Assembly (NCBI RefSeq): GCF_022807995.1
Contig: NZ_CP094351.1
Location: 4,387,501-4,451,500, forward strand
Reading direction: 5' to 3'
From: Pseudomonas orientalis
Lineage (GTDB): Bacteria > Pseudomonadota > Gammaproteobacteria > Pseudomonadales > Pseudomonadaceae
Length of the DNA: 64,000 nt
Shown piece after piece: positions 35,530 through 44,064 of this stretch (position 1 is the first letter of the stretch; each line of letters starts with the position of its first letter). The position numbers were made by a program, and so were the translations under genes. The notes under the pieces were generated by a model that ran no database searches, was not told the DNA's origin, and saw only the letters and a program-made list of their open reading frames with translations.

Positions 35530-36108
35530 ATGCCCAACCAACATTTATTCAACTCGCCGTCGACTAAAGAATTAGCGTCATCTGAACCGTTGATCGCCGT
35601 TGTCTTCAACCGTCACAGTCTTCCTTTACATACTCTTCTTCTGGAAAACCAACCCTGGTTCTGCGCTCGCGATCTTGGGCGCTTAATGGGATGGCATTTG
35701 GATGAACGAACGACTCGCAAGCTCGATGAAGATCAAAAGAGAACCGTAAAACTGCTGTTCCACGGTCAACCGGAAGAAATGTTGATGATCAGTGAATCAG
35801 GCGCCTATGCGTTGCTGATCTATCACTACGTACCCGGAAACCGCCTATTACGTAGCTGGCTGACTCACGAAGTCGTTCCGACGTTGCGGGACGATCGTCA
35901 GGCCCGAACGATGGAACGACCACTATTGAGCATGTTGGATTGGCCAGAGATGTCATTGAACCTGCTGCATTGGCAGGATGAGGGCTGGATACGTCTTCGA
36001 GACATGCCGTATTTGCTGGTGAATAGAACCTACCGGGGAGATTCAGCAAAGGTGCCATGGTGGCGCAAGCTCATACAACCGTTCCGAATGAAGCAGCGAA
36101 CTTACTGA
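35530..36108 (+). CDS. Bro-N domain (phage antirepressor-like) protein
   Basis: A 192-residue protein with a Bro-N type DNA-binding domain at about residues 20-120: PWFCARDLGRLMGW, LDEDQKRTVKLL, MLMISESGAYALLIYHY and LRSWLTHEVVPTLR are the successive conserved blocks. Such domains occur in phage antirepressors and in stand-alone chromosomal genes. The C-terminal 70 residues (DWPEMSLNLLHWQDEGWIRLRDMPYLL) are not recognised. No other phage genes are near, so this is a chromosomal relative or an isolated relic. Lower GC than the flanking housekeeping genes suggests transfer. Confidence 0.85.
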   Translation: MPNQHLFNSPSTKELASSEPLIAVVFNRHSLPLHTLLLENQPWFCARDLGRLMGWHLDERTTRKLDEDQKRTVKLLFHGQPEEMLMISESGAYALLIYHYVPGNRLLRSWLTHEVVPTLRDDRQARTMERPLLSMLDWPEMSLNLLHWQDEGWIRLRDMPYLLVNRTYRGDSAKVPWWRKLIQPFRMKQRTY

Positions 36109-36207
36109 CAATGGCAACCGCCAATTCCGACCAGCTTGTAGGAAATTTCGTAGACGCACTAACGACCACTCAGTATCGTCCAAGGGTTTTCCACCCTCGG
36201 CGGCTGC

Positions 36208-36921
36208 ATGGACATTACGAAAGACAAAACGGACTGGAGCGACGCGGAACTGGCAGCGGCGGTCGAGGCTTACCTAAAGATGCTGGCCTGGGAAAAGAGT
36301 GGCCAACCTTTCAACAAAGCCCTCGAAAACCGACTTCTGCGTGAAGGCCCGGTGGCGGGCCGTGCGAAGGGCTCCATTGAATTCCGCATGCAAAATATTT
36401 CCACCGTGCTGGTCCGTATGGGCTGGGACCGCATCGAGGGCTATAAGCCCGCCAAGAACGTGGGCTCCGGCGTAGAAAAACGGATCCGTCAAGCGCTCGC
36501 CGCACAAGGCGTATTCGAATCCGAAGACGCCGCCCAAACCGCCGATGAGCAAACGCTCATCCGCCGCGCCTGCAAACTCCAGCAGCAAGCCTTCCCAAAA
36601 CTACCGGACGGCATCGCCCAACCGCAGAAAGTATCCACGTTCAGTACGGCCTTCGTCCGCGACCCAAAAGTACGCGCTTGGGTTTTGAAAGAAGCCAACG
36701 GCATCTGTGAAGGCTGCGGTTCAAACGCGCCTTTCGAGGTCGACGGTTTGCCATTTCTTGAAGTACATCACGTCAAGCACCTGGCCCAGAAGGGTTCGGA
36801 TCGCATCACCAATGCTGTAGCCTTGTGCCCCAATTGCCATCAGCGTTGTCACCGGTCGAGTGATCGGGAGGCTTTCACCGAAGGGCTTTACGCCAAAATC
36901 GGAAGATTGGCACGGGAGTAG
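36208..36921 (+). CDS. HNH endonuclease with N-terminal recognition-like domain
   Basis: A 237-residue putative DNA endonuclease. The C-terminal part (about 165-235) has a zinc-supported HNH domain: ICEGCGS and LCPNCHQRCH provide the two cysteine pairs, LEVHHV the catalytic histidines and RITNAVAL the middle asparagine. The N-terminal part (SIEFRMQNISTVLVRMG, IEGYKPAKN) matches a module I recall in front of various HNH and restriction-like proteins. It lies 99 bases after the Bro-N gene in the same orientation. A role in restriction of foreign DNA is possible; no methylase is adjacent. Confidence 0.85.
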   Translation: MDITKDKTDWSDAELAAAVEAYLKMLAWEKSGQPFNKALENRLLREGPVAGRAKGSIEFRMQNISTVLVRMGWDRIEGYKPAKNVGSGVEKRIRQALAAQGVFESEDAAQTADEQTLIRRACKLQQQAFPKLPDGIAQPQKVSTFSTAFVRDPKVRAWVLKEANGICEGCGSNAPFEVDGLPFLEVHHVKHLAQKGSDRITNAVALCPNCHQRCHRSSDREAFTEGLYAKIGRLARE

Positions 36922-36981
36922 ACTCCCGCTGTCACACCTGATGCATATTCAAAAAATACTAGATAGGACCGAGGCCAACCC

Positions 36982-37641
36982 GTGAACCCAGACATGCTCG
37001 AAGCCGGCCCCGTTGACGCCAAAGTACTTTCCGTCTTTGACTTCGACGGCACCCTGACCCACCACGACAGTTTCGTGCCCTTCCTCAAGTTTGCCTTTGG
37101 CACAGGCGCGTTTTACGGCCGGATGGTGAAGCTGGCCGTGCCGGGACTGCGCTTTTTGGTGCGGCAGATCAGCCGGGATGAGTTGAAGGCGCAGTTGATC
37201 CGTACCTTTATGACCGGGGTGGAGAAGGCGTGGGTGCAGCAGAAGGCCGAGGAGTATTGCCAGCGCAATTGGGCGCGGTTGATGCGCCCGGCGGGGGTGT
37301 TGTCGGTGGAGCAGGAGTTGGGCTCGGGCGCGGTGGTGACGCTGTGTTCGGCGTCGCCGGCGCTGGTGTTGCAGCCGTTTGCCGATCGGTTGGGGATCCG
37401 CTTGATCGGGACTGAGCTTGAAGTGGTGGACGGGGTGCTGACCGGTAAGCTCACGGGGAATAATTGCCGTTGTGAGAACAAGGTGCTGCGGCTTGAGGCG
37501 GTGTATGGGGACCTGGGGGAGTATCGGCTCAGGGCCTGGGGCGATACGCGTGGGGATCGGGAGTTGCTGGCGGCGGCGCAGGATGCGCACTTTCGGCATT
37601 TTCATGCGAAGAAGAAAAGGCGGGCTCGGTTGCAGCGGTGA
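36982..37641 (+). CDS. HAD-IB family hydrolase (phosphatase)
   Basis: A 219-residue phosphoserine-phosphatase-like hydrolase. Motif I is DFDGTLTHHDS (nucleophile and acid aspartates), motif II TLCSASP, motif III the lysine in CENKVLRLE, motif IV WGDTRGDRELL. The start is taken as GTG at 36982 because GAGG stands seven bases before it; an ATG four codons later is an alternative. The physiological substrate cannot be told; relatives act on phosphorylated small molecules or lipids. Confidence 0.9.
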   Translation: MNPDMLEAGPVDAKVLSVFDFDGTLTHHDSFVPFLKFAFGTGAFYGRMVKLAVPGLRFLVRQISRDELKAQLIRTFMTGVEKAWVQQKAEEYCQRNWARLMRPAGVLSVEQELGSGAVVTLCSASPALVLQPFADRLGIRLIGTELEVVDGVLTGKLTGNNCRCENKVLRLEAVYGDLGEYRLRAWGDTRGDRELLAAAQDAHFRHFHAKKKRRARLQR

Positions 37642-37667
37642 TGCGGGGCATTGGGATCGGCTGGAAC

Positions 37668-37735
37668 ACCGAGTCGATCCGATCGCTGCATCGCTGCCTT
37701 GCTGGGGCTCGAGAGCTCCCACATTTGGATCGGCG
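37668..37735. repeat. degenerate direct repeat, left flank of vapBC
   Basis: Begins ACCGAGTCGATCC and ends CTCCCACATTTGGATC, matching in the same order and orientation the stretch at 38660-38716. The end resembles decayed REP sequence. Confidence 0.5.
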
Positions 37736-37777
37736 TGGTGCGTAAACCGTATTCGGTAAGGCGTTTTAGCACGCCGC

Positions 37778-38176
37778 TTACACCCAATCTTCTACCCGCA
37801 AACCTGGCACGCGGTCGAACTCGCGCCGGTTGTTAGTGACCATAATCAGGCCCTGCGAACGGGCATGCCCAGCGATCATCTGGTCATACGAGCCTATCGG
37901 AGTACCAGCTCTCGCTAGCTCAGCGCGAAGTTGGCCAGTGTGCATAGCGGCATCCTGGTCGTATTTCAAAACTTCCAGACGTGCTGCAAAGCCTTCGACA
38001 TCAGCCAAGTTTCGCTCTGGGTTAGGTGATTTTTCCGCGCCGTAAATCAGCTCCATCAGGGTCACTGTACTGATAGCTAGTTGGCCATAGTGCTTTCTGA
38101 AGGTTTCGCGCACCTGCTGGGGTCTGTTTTTGATTGTGAAGATACAGATGTTGGTATCGAGCATGAACTTGAGCAT
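37778..38176 (-). CDS. vapC: type II toxin VapC (PIN-domain ribonuclease)
   Basis: A 132-residue PIN-domain toxin. The acidic active site is complete: Asp in MLDTNICIF, Glu in STVTLMELIYGAEKS, Asp in GSYDQMIAGHA and the C-terminal NNRREFDRVPGLRVEDW typical of VapC proteins that cut initiator tRNA. Its ATG shares one base with the vapB stop (TAATG), so translation is coupled. Confidence 0.95.
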   Translation of the reverse strand: MLKFMLDTNICIFTIKNRPQQVRETFRKHYGQLAISTVTLMELIYGAEKSPNPERNLADVEGFAARLEVLKYDQDAAMHTGQLRAELARAGTPIGSYDQMIAGHARSQGLIMVTNNRREFDRVPGLRVEDWV

Positions 38177-38406
38177 TAAAAAGATTCCCGCTCTTGGTCA
38201 GCAGGCTGATCTCGGTCGTTCATGAAGTCCGGCGTGACACCCTCGCCATCGAACCAGCTGTCCCATGACTCACCGGCTGGGGTGATGATTCGGGCCCTAC
38301 CGATTGAGACGACATCTACACGTTTTACGTCATCCGGCAACGCAGCAGCCTTTGGCAAACGTACAGCTTGGCTGCGGTTGCTTTGAAATACAGAACCTTG
38401 GTCCAT
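38176..38406 (-). CDS. vapB: type II antitoxin VapB
   Basis: A 76-residue antitoxin: the N-terminal AbrB-like DNA-binding half (VFQSNRSQAVRLPKAAALPD) also represses the operon, and the C-terminal tail (SWDSWFDGEGVTPDFMNDRDQP) blocks VapC. It is different in type from the broken vapB relic at 33348-33581. An inverted repeat upstream (38451-38485) is a likely operator. Confidence 0.94.
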   Translation of the reverse strand: MDQGSVFQSNRSQAVRLPKAAALPDDVKRVDVVSIGRARIITPAGESWDSWFDGEGVTPDFMNDRDQPADQERESF

Positions 38407-38450
38407 ATTGGCCTACCTCCAGTGGTCGTGTGATTACGCAACGCTACACC

Positions 38451-38485
38451 ACGAAATGGATATGTCAATGGGATATACATTTCGT
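38451..38485. promoter_or_regulatory. candidate VapBC operator
   Basis: Perfect 8-bp arms ACGAAATG and CATTTCGT flank a 19-base AT-rich centre containing GATAT twice, 45 bases upstream of vapB. VapBC pairs bind such palindromes in their own promoter; binding here is inferred. Confidence 0.5.
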
Positions 38486-38659
38486 TACTGGTCGAACGTT
38501 GATTTTCGGCAAGCCAAGCATGAAAGCGATCACGGCCTTCGTGAAACAGACCTATCATCCGCTGCGGTCGCGAAAATAGTAATGAGTGCTCAAATTTGTT
38601 AATAAATCCACTTCTCGCTTCGAAAACGCTAGCGATACGGGTTTATAGATCGGCGGGCA
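38486..38659. other. intergenic, no gene
   Basis: Together with the operator region, this makes 319 bases between vapB and the LysR gene. Apart from the repeat at 38660-38716 I see nothing in it; open frames crossing it lack ribosome binding sites. Confidence 0.4.
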
Positions 38660-38716
38660 ACCGAGTCGATCCCATCGGAGCCTCGCTGAAGCTCGACACC
38701 TCCCACATTTGATCTT
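38660..38716. repeat. degenerate direct repeat, right flank of vapBC
   Basis: Shares ACCGAGTCGATCC exactly and CTCCCACATTTG near its end with 37668-37735, in the same orientation. The interval between the copies contains only vapBC. Confidence 0.5.
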
Positions 38717-38725
38717 TGGCGGGGC

Positions 38726-39685
38726 TTAGAGCGGCGTCTTCAGGTCCACGCCCAGCGCCGTGGCGAAGGCTTTGACCATCGGGCTTCTCGGGGCGTTGTG
38801 GCGCAGGATCAGGTTGAACGCGGTGCTCAGGTGGACCAACTCCGGGCACAGGGCGCGCAGGCGCCCTTCCCTTACCAACGGCGCGGCGTAGTGTTCCGGC
38901 AGGAAACCCAGGAAGCGGCCAGTGAGGATCAGGATGGCGACGGCTTCCACTTGGGAAGCCGAGGCGGACTGGCTATCGTGGTTGACGAAGTTGGGCTTGT
39001 CGCGGTGGATGGCGTAGCGGTGGTTGACCACTTCGTAGTGGCGCAGTACCTCGGGCGGGATGTCGCTTGCGGTGAACAGCGGATGTCCTACGGCGCAGTA
39101 GGCGTGGGCCTTTTCTTCGTAGAGCGGGAAGTAGTCGAATTCTTCGCGACGTTGGTACACCGGGACGATGCCGGCGACCAGGCGCCCTTCCACGACGCCG
39201 CGCTCAACTTCATCCAGTTGCGAGGCGTGCAGGCGCAATCTGATCTTTGGCGATTTGCTGTGCAAGGTGCGCAAGGCGGCAATAAGCGGCGAGTTAATGT
39301 CGGAGACGGTGTTATCAATAACGCCCACACTAAGGTCGCCAATAAGCTCGTTTTGCGCTGAACTAAGCTTGTCGCGAAAACTGTCCACTGAGGTAAATAA
39401 CTCAATGGACGCTTGATACACCAACTTGCCTTCTTCGGTCAGCCCGAAGCCTTCCCGGCCCCGTGTGCACAGGCGCATGCCGATGCGAATCTCGAGGTCG
39501 GAGATCTGTTTGCTGATGGCCGCCAGGCCCACGTTCAGCTCGTTTTGCGCTGCACTGAAACCGCCGGCCTCGACCACGGCCATGAATACTCGCAGCAACT
39601 TGAAGTCCAGCCCGCTCAGTTGCAGTGGTGGTCGTGTGCCGGGTTTGGGGGGCAGGTTTCCAGAAGTGGAAAGTGGGGTTTCCAT
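38726..39685 (-). CDS. LysR-family transcriptional regulator
   Basis: A 319-residue regulator with an N-terminal winged helix-turn-helix (about 27-86: FKLLRVFMAVVEAGGFSAAQNELNVGLAAISKQISDLE) and a C-terminal periplasmic-binding-like effector domain. The first 25 residues are a Pro-rich tail that may not be translated if a later start is used. It is divergent from the argininosuccinate-lyase-like gene (193 bases between), and LysR proteins typically control the divergent neighbour, so it is probably the regulator of the argH-like/ABC transporter locus. Confidence 0.93.
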   Translation of the reverse strand: METPLSTSGNLPPKPGTRPPLQLSGLDFKLLRVFMAVVEAGGFSAAQNELNVGLAAISKQISDLEIRIGMRLCTRGREGFGLTEEGKLVYQASIELFTSVDSFRDKLSSAQNELIGDLSVGVIDNTVSDINSPLIAALRTLHSKSPKIRLRLHASQLDEVERGVVEGRLVAGIVPVYQRREEFDYFPLYEEKAHAYCAVGHPLFTASDIPPEVLRHYEVVNHRYAIHRDKPNFVNHDSQSASASQVEAVAILILTGRFLGFLPEHYAAPLVREGRLRALCPELVHLSTAFNLILRHNAPRSPMVKAFATALGVDLKTPL

Positions 39686-39878
39686 AATGCGCGTTGACCT
39701 CGAGTGCCATATTCAACAGGCTTGAACCCAATCCTTGAACATAGCCAGGCGGCGATAATGAACATAAACATCCGCCCTTGGCAACCTTGAATACGGCGCG
39801 TCAGACGCCGGTTCCAACGCGTTGAAATTTTCTTGTTACTGCCTCCGACTCTTCTAAAAACAAGCGTGAGGAATACCC

Positions 39879-41306
39879 ATGTCCCAGCCCACCGACCGCC
39901 TTTGGGGCGCTCGTTTCAAGACCGGTCCGTCTGCGGCATTGGCCGCGTTGTCGCGCTGCCCTGAGCGCTACTTTCGCCTCACGCCTTATGACCTCGCCGG
40001 CTCCCGTGCCCATGCCCGTGAGTTGCAGCGCGCCGGGCTGCTGGATGAGTCGGAGACCCTGCGCACGCTGGAAGCCCTGGACCGTATCGGCGATGACTTC
40101 GCCGCCGGCCGCCTGCATCCGACCCTGGATGACGAAGACGTACACACCTTTATCGAACGCGTATTGACCGAGCGCCTCGGCGCCCTGGGCGGCAAGCTGC
40201 GCGCCGGGCGTTCGCGCAATGACCAGACGGCCAACGACCTGCGCCTGTTCCTGCGTGACCATGCGCGCACCATCGCCACCGAGGTGCTGGGTTTGCAGCA
40301 GGCATTGGTCGAGCAGGCCGAGCAGCATGTCGAGAGCATCTGCCCGGGCTTCACCCATCTGCAGCAGGCGCAGCCGATTGTGTTCGCCCACCACTTGCTC
40401 GCCCATGCGCAGTCGATGCTGCGCGATGTGCAGCGCCTGGTGGATTGGGATGCGCGTGCAGCGTTGTCGCCCCTGGGCGCGGCGGCGATGGCGGGCTCGG
40501 CGATTGCACGCCAGCCGGAACATTCGGCCAAGGAAATGGGTTACACCGGACCGTGCGAAAACTCCATTGACGCTGTGGCCAGCCGCGACCATGTGGCGGA
40601 GTTTCTGTTTGTGGCGGGCATGCTCGGGGTGAATATTTCGCGGCTGTCGGAGGAGTTTTGCCTGTGGTCGTCGCGCCAGTTTCGTTGGGTGGTGCTGGAC
40701 GATGCCTACGCCACGGGCAGTTCGATCATGCCGCAGAAGAAGAACCCGGACATTGCCGAACTGGCGCGGGGCAAGGCCGGGCGTTTGATTGGCAACTTGA
40801 CCGGGCTGATGTCGACGCTCAAGTCGTTGCCGCTTTCTTACAACCGCGATTTGAGTGAAGACAAGCACAGCGTGCTGGACAGTGTGGACACCTTGCTGCT
40901 GGTGTTGCCGGCGATGGCCGGGATGGTCGCGACCATGAAGGTGCAGGTCGACGAGCTGCGGCGGCAGGCGCCGATGGGTTTTACCTTGGCGACTGAGGTG
41001 GCGGATTGGCTGGCCACCCGGGGCGTGCCGTTTAAAGAAGCGCATGAGATTACCGGCGCGTTGGTTCAGGCCTGTGAGAAGCATGAGATTGAGTTGTGGG
41101 AAGCCTCGCCGGCGATGTTGGCGCAGTTGGATGCGCGACTCACACCTGAGGTGCGCGATTGCTTGACCCTGGAGGCGGCGATTGCGGCGCGCAGCGGGTG
41201 GGGCGGGACCGCGCCGGAGCGGGTTCGGGAGCAGATTGGGCGGTTGAAGGTGGCGTTGGCTGAGCAGCACAAGTGGGCTGAGGGATATCAGGGGTTTCGG
41301 ATTTGA
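39879..41306 (+). CDS. argininosuccinate lyase family protein (ArgH paralogue)
   Basis: A 475-residue member of the fumarase/aspartase superfamily, ArgH branch: LRAGRSRNDQTANDLRLFLRD, GFTHLQQAQPI and the signature GSSIMPQKKNPDIAELARGK with the catalytic Ser281/Ser282 loop. Such enzymes cleave an N-substituted aspartate or succinate to fumarate and an amine. The context is not arginine biosynthesis: it is followed by a polar amino acid ABC transporter and preceded by a divergent LysR gene, pointing to catabolism of an imported substrate, as with EDDS lyase, a known member of this family. Argininosuccinate itself is also possible. The housekeeping argH should lie elsewhere. Confidence 0.88.
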   Translation: MSQPTDRLWGARFKTGPSAALAALSRCPERYFRLTPYDLAGSRAHARELQRAGLLDESETLRTLEALDRIGDDFAAGRLHPTLDDEDVHTFIERVLTERLGALGGKLRAGRSRNDQTANDLRLFLRDHARTIATEVLGLQQALVEQAEQHVESICPGFTHLQQAQPIVFAHHLLAHAQSMLRDVQRLVDWDARAALSPLGAAAMAGSAIARQPEHSAKEMGYTGPCENSIDAVASRDHVAEFLFVAGMLGVNISRLSEEFCLWSSRQFRWVVLDDAYATGSSIMPQKKNPDIAELARGKAGRLIGNLTGLMSTLKSLPLSYNRDLSEDKHSVLDSVDTLLLVLPAMAGMVATMKVQVDELRRQAPMGFTLATEVADWLATRGVPFKEAHEITGALVQACEKHEIELWEASPAMLAQLDARLTPEVRDCLTLEAAIAARSGWGGTAPERVREQIGRLKVALAEQHKWAEGYQGFRI

Positions 41307-41412
41307 GTCTGTGGACTTTTTGGCGTCTGGGCCGGCCTCTTCGCAGGCAAGCCAGCTCCCAAACTTGGACCGCGTACACCCGTTAGAGCGTTAATAGTTT
41401 CGGAGAATCACC

Positions 41413-42291
41413 ATGAACCAAACCCCGGCCGAGCGCCTGGAGATAGAGCGCAAGCTGTCCGAGAACCAGTTCGATATCACCCAGTACGAGCATGTGCCGC
41501 GGCGGTATTACGGGCGGATGTTTTTCGCCACGTTGATTGTGATTGGGCTGGCGGCGCTGTTGCGTGCGTTTGCCAATGGTCAGATCGAATGGTCCTACAT
41601 TGGCCAGTTCCTCACGTCCGAGGCCATTCTCTGGGGCCTGGCCAATACCATCATCATGTCGATCCTGGCGATGGCGCTGGGCGTGGTCATCGGGGTAATC
41701 ACGGCGATCATGCGCATGTCGGCCAACCCGATCCTGCGCTACGTGGCGATCACTTACACCTGGTTGTTTCGCGGAACGCCGTTGATTCTGCAACTGCTGT
41801 TGTGGTTCAACCTGGCGTTGATCTTCCCGGTGATCGCGATTCCGGGCCTGTTCAGCCTCGACACCGTCGACCTGATGACGCCATTCGTGGCCGCCCTGCT
41901 CGGCTTGAGCATCAACCAGGGCGCGTATACCGCCGAGGTGGTGCGCGCCGGGCTGTTGTCGGTGGACACCGGCCAGTACGAAGCCGCCAAGTCCATCGGT
42001 ATGCCCAGCCTGCAGGCGCTGCGCAGGATCATTCTGCCGCAGGCCATGCGCGTGATCATTCCGCCGGTAGGCAACGAGTTCATCAGCATGGTGAAAATGA
42101 CCAGCCTGGCCAGCGTGATCCAGTACTCGGAGCTGCTTCACAACGCGCAAAACATCTACTACGCCAACGCACGGGTGATGGAGCTGCTGATGGTGGCGGG
42201 CATCTGGTACCTGGCGGTGGTGACGGTTCTTTCATTTGGTCAAAGCCGCCTCGAGCGTCGTTTTGCCCGCGGCGCCGGCAAGCGTTCGTAA
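41413..42291 (+). CDS. polar amino acid ABC transporter permease
   Basis: A 292-residue inner-membrane protein. A ~35-residue polar N-terminal tail is followed by membrane segments and the EAA loop (EAAKSIGMPSLQALRRIILPQAMRVIIPP). It seems to be the only permease of this transporter, so it probably forms a homodimer, in contrast to AotQ/AotM. It follows the argH-like gene by 106 bases and leads the transporter genes. Confidence 0.93.
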   Translation: MNQTPAERLEIERKLSENQFDITQYEHVPRRYYGRMFFATLIVIGLAALLRAFANGQIEWSYIGQFLTSEAILWGLANTIIMSILAMALGVVIGVITAIMRMSANPILRYVAITYTWLFRGTPLILQLLLWFNLALIFPVIAIPGLFSLDTVDLMTPFVAALLGLSINQGAYTAEVVRAGLLSVDTGQYEAAKSIGMPSLQALRRIILPQAMRVIIPPVGNEFISMVKMTSLASVIQYSELLHNAQNIYYANARVMELLMVAGIWYLAVVTVLSFGQSRLERRFARGAGKRS

Positions 42292-42315
42292 GCCTGGGTT
42301 GAGGAGATTTGCCCC

Positions 42316-43080
42316 ATGAGAAGCATCGTCAAGGCCGTCAACCTGAACAAATATTACGACCAGTATCACGCGCTGCGCGACATCAATATCGAGGTCGAGC
42401 AAGGCGAAGTGATGTGCATCATCGGCCCATCCGGCTCGGGTAAAAGCACGCTGCTGCGTTGCGTCAACCAGTTGGAAAAAATCGACAAGGGCGGCCTGTG
42501 GGTCGACGGCGAACTGGTCGGTTACCGGGTGGTCGGCAACAAGCTGCACGAGATGAACGAAGTGCAGATCGCCCGGCAGCGCCTGGCCACCGGCATGGTG
42601 TTCCAGCGTTTCAATTTGTTCCCGCACATGACCGTGTTGCAAAACATCATCGAAGGCCCGTGCCAGGTGCTCAAGCGCTCGCCCAAGGAGGCCACCGAGG
42701 ATGCGCTGGAGTTGCTGGCCCGCGTGGGCCTGGCGGACAAGCGCAATGCCTACCCGGTGGAGTTGTCCGGCGGCCAGCAGCAGCGTGTGGCGATCGCCCG
42801 CGCGTTGGCGATGCGCCCCAAGCTGATGCTGTTTGACGAACCCACGTCAGCCCTCGACCCGGAGCTGGTAGGCGAAGTGCTGTCGGTGATGCGCGATTTG
42901 GCCACCACCGGCATGACCATGATCGTGGTCACCCATGAGTTGGGCTTTGCCCGCGAAGTGTCCAACCGCATGGTGTTTATGGACGCCGGCCAGATTGTGG
43001 AAGCCGGCAGCCCCGAAGACATTCTAATAAGCCCACAAAACCCGCGTACCCAAAGCTTTATTTCTGCCGTTCGCACTTAA
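42316..43080 (+). CDS. polar amino acid ABC transporter ATP-binding protein
   Basis: A 254-residue ABC ATPase: Walker A GPSGSGKST, signature LSGGQQQRVAIARAL, Walker B LMLFDEPTSALDPE and switch histidine VVTHELGFA. Closest type is GlnQ/HisP. Spacing of 24 bases from the permease and 25 to the binding-protein gene indicates one operon. Confidence 0.95.
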   Translation: MRSIVKAVNLNKYYDQYHALRDINIEVEQGEVMCIIGPSGSGKSTLLRCVNQLEKIDKGGLWVDGELVGYRVVGNKLHEMNEVQIARQRLATGMVFQRFNLFPHMTVLQNIIEGPCQVLKRSPKEATEDALELLARVGLADKRNAYPVELSGGQQQRVAIARALAMRPKLMLFDEPTSALDPELVGEVLSVMRDLATTGMTMIVVTHELGFAREVSNRMVFMDAGQIVEAGSPEDILISPQNPRTQSFISAVRT

Positions 43081-43105
43081 CTAAAAAACTAACGAGAACG
43101 CCCCC

Positions 43106-43927
43106 ATGAAAAAGATGTTTATTCCTTCGTTGCTCGCCGGCCTGATGGCTTCCAGCGCGGTGTTCGCGGCCTTGCCCGCAGCCATCAAGGACAAGGGTGA
43201 AATCAGCGCGGCCATCGTGCCGAACTACCCGCCGATGGATTTCAAGGACCCGGCCACCAATAAGCTCACCGGCTTTGACTTCGACCTGGGCAACGCCCTG
43301 GCCGAGCGGTTGGGCGTGAAGATCAAGTGGCAGGAAACCGGGTTCGAGCAGATGCTCAGCGGCCTGACCACCAAGCGCGTCGACATTGTGCTGTCGGGCA
43401 TGACCGACACCGCCGAGCGTCAGAAATCGGTGACCTTTGTCGACTACTTCACCAGCGGCCCGCAGTTGTACACCCTGGCCAAGCGTGAAGAGATCAAGGA
43501 ATTGACTGACCTGTGCGGTAAAAAAGTCGGCACCAGCCGCCGTACCACCTGGCCGTCGGAAATCGCCGCGTGGAGCAAGGAAAACTGCGAAGCCGCAGGT
43601 AAACCGGCGATCGTGGTCATAGGTACTGAAGGCTCGGCCGATGCGCGCGCGCAGCTGCAGCAGAACCGCCTGGACGCGGCGATGCAGGGTAGCGAAACGA
43701 TTCCTTACCTGATGTCGCTGGACAAGGGCAAGTACAAGCCGGTGGGGTTGGCGATTTCCAAGCAGTTCACCGGGCTTGGGATCGAGAAGAGCAATACCGA
43801 GTTGGTCACCGCGATCAGTGAAGCGTTGCAGGGCATGATTGATGATGGGACGTACGGCAAGATTTTGAAAAAGTGGAATCTGGAGCAGGGTGCGGTCGAG
43901 AAGATCAGCATCAATGCGGGCCAGTAG
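43106..43927 (+). CDS. ABC transporter periplasmic substrate-binding protein
   Basis: A 273-residue type 2 solute-binding protein. A signal peptide (MKKMFIPSLLAGLMASSAVFA) is followed by ISAAIVPNYPPMDFKDPATN, GFDFDLGNALAERLG, DIVLSGMTDTAERQKSVTFV and KKVGTSRRTTWPSE. It defines the specificity of the transporter downstream of the argH-like gene. The conserved arginine/aspartate pair that holds the alpha-amino acid group is probably present, so the ligand is likely an amino acid derivative. Confidence 0.94.
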   Translation: MKKMFIPSLLAGLMASSAVFAALPAAIKDKGEISAAIVPNYPPMDFKDPATNKLTGFDFDLGNALAERLGVKIKWQETGFEQMLSGLTTKRVDIVLSGMTDTAERQKSVTFVDYFTSGPQLYTLAKREEIKELTDLCGKKVGTSRRTTWPSEIAAWSKENCEAAGKPAIVVIGTEGSADARAQLQQNRLDAAMQGSETIPYLMSLDKGKYKPVGLAISKQFTGLGIEKSNTELVTAISEALQGMIDDGTYGKILKKWNLEQGAVEKISINAGQ

Positions 43928-43943
43928 AAACAAGGTCTGAAAA

Positions 43944-44032
43944 TGTGGGAGGGGGCTTGCCCCCGATTGCGGTGGTTCAGCTATACATCCGTTTAATGAC
44001 ACGCCCTCATCGGGGGCAAGCCCCCTCCCACA
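43944..44032. repeat. REPIN, copy 6, between the binding-protein and MFS genes
   Basis: Inverted pair of the main REP family. It separates the ABC operon from the MFS gene and may act as a partial transcription barrier. Confidence 0.92.
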
Positions 44033-44064
44033 TTGGATCTGTGTGATCTTAAGCAACAACAAGG

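Noticed and set aside
35530..36921. Prophage remnant based on the Bro-N gene
   Set aside because: No integrase, structural, lysis or replication genes are found, and Bro-N proteins also occur as stand-alone chromosomal genes.
39801..41270. 489-codon minus-strand frame opposite the argH-like gene
   Set aside because: Arg/Gln-rich shadow; the plus strand carries all lyase motifs.
10414..44032. Repeated ~90-base elements considered as a CRISPR array
   Set aside because: They are dispersed inverted REP pairs thousands of bases apart, without regular spacers or cas genes.
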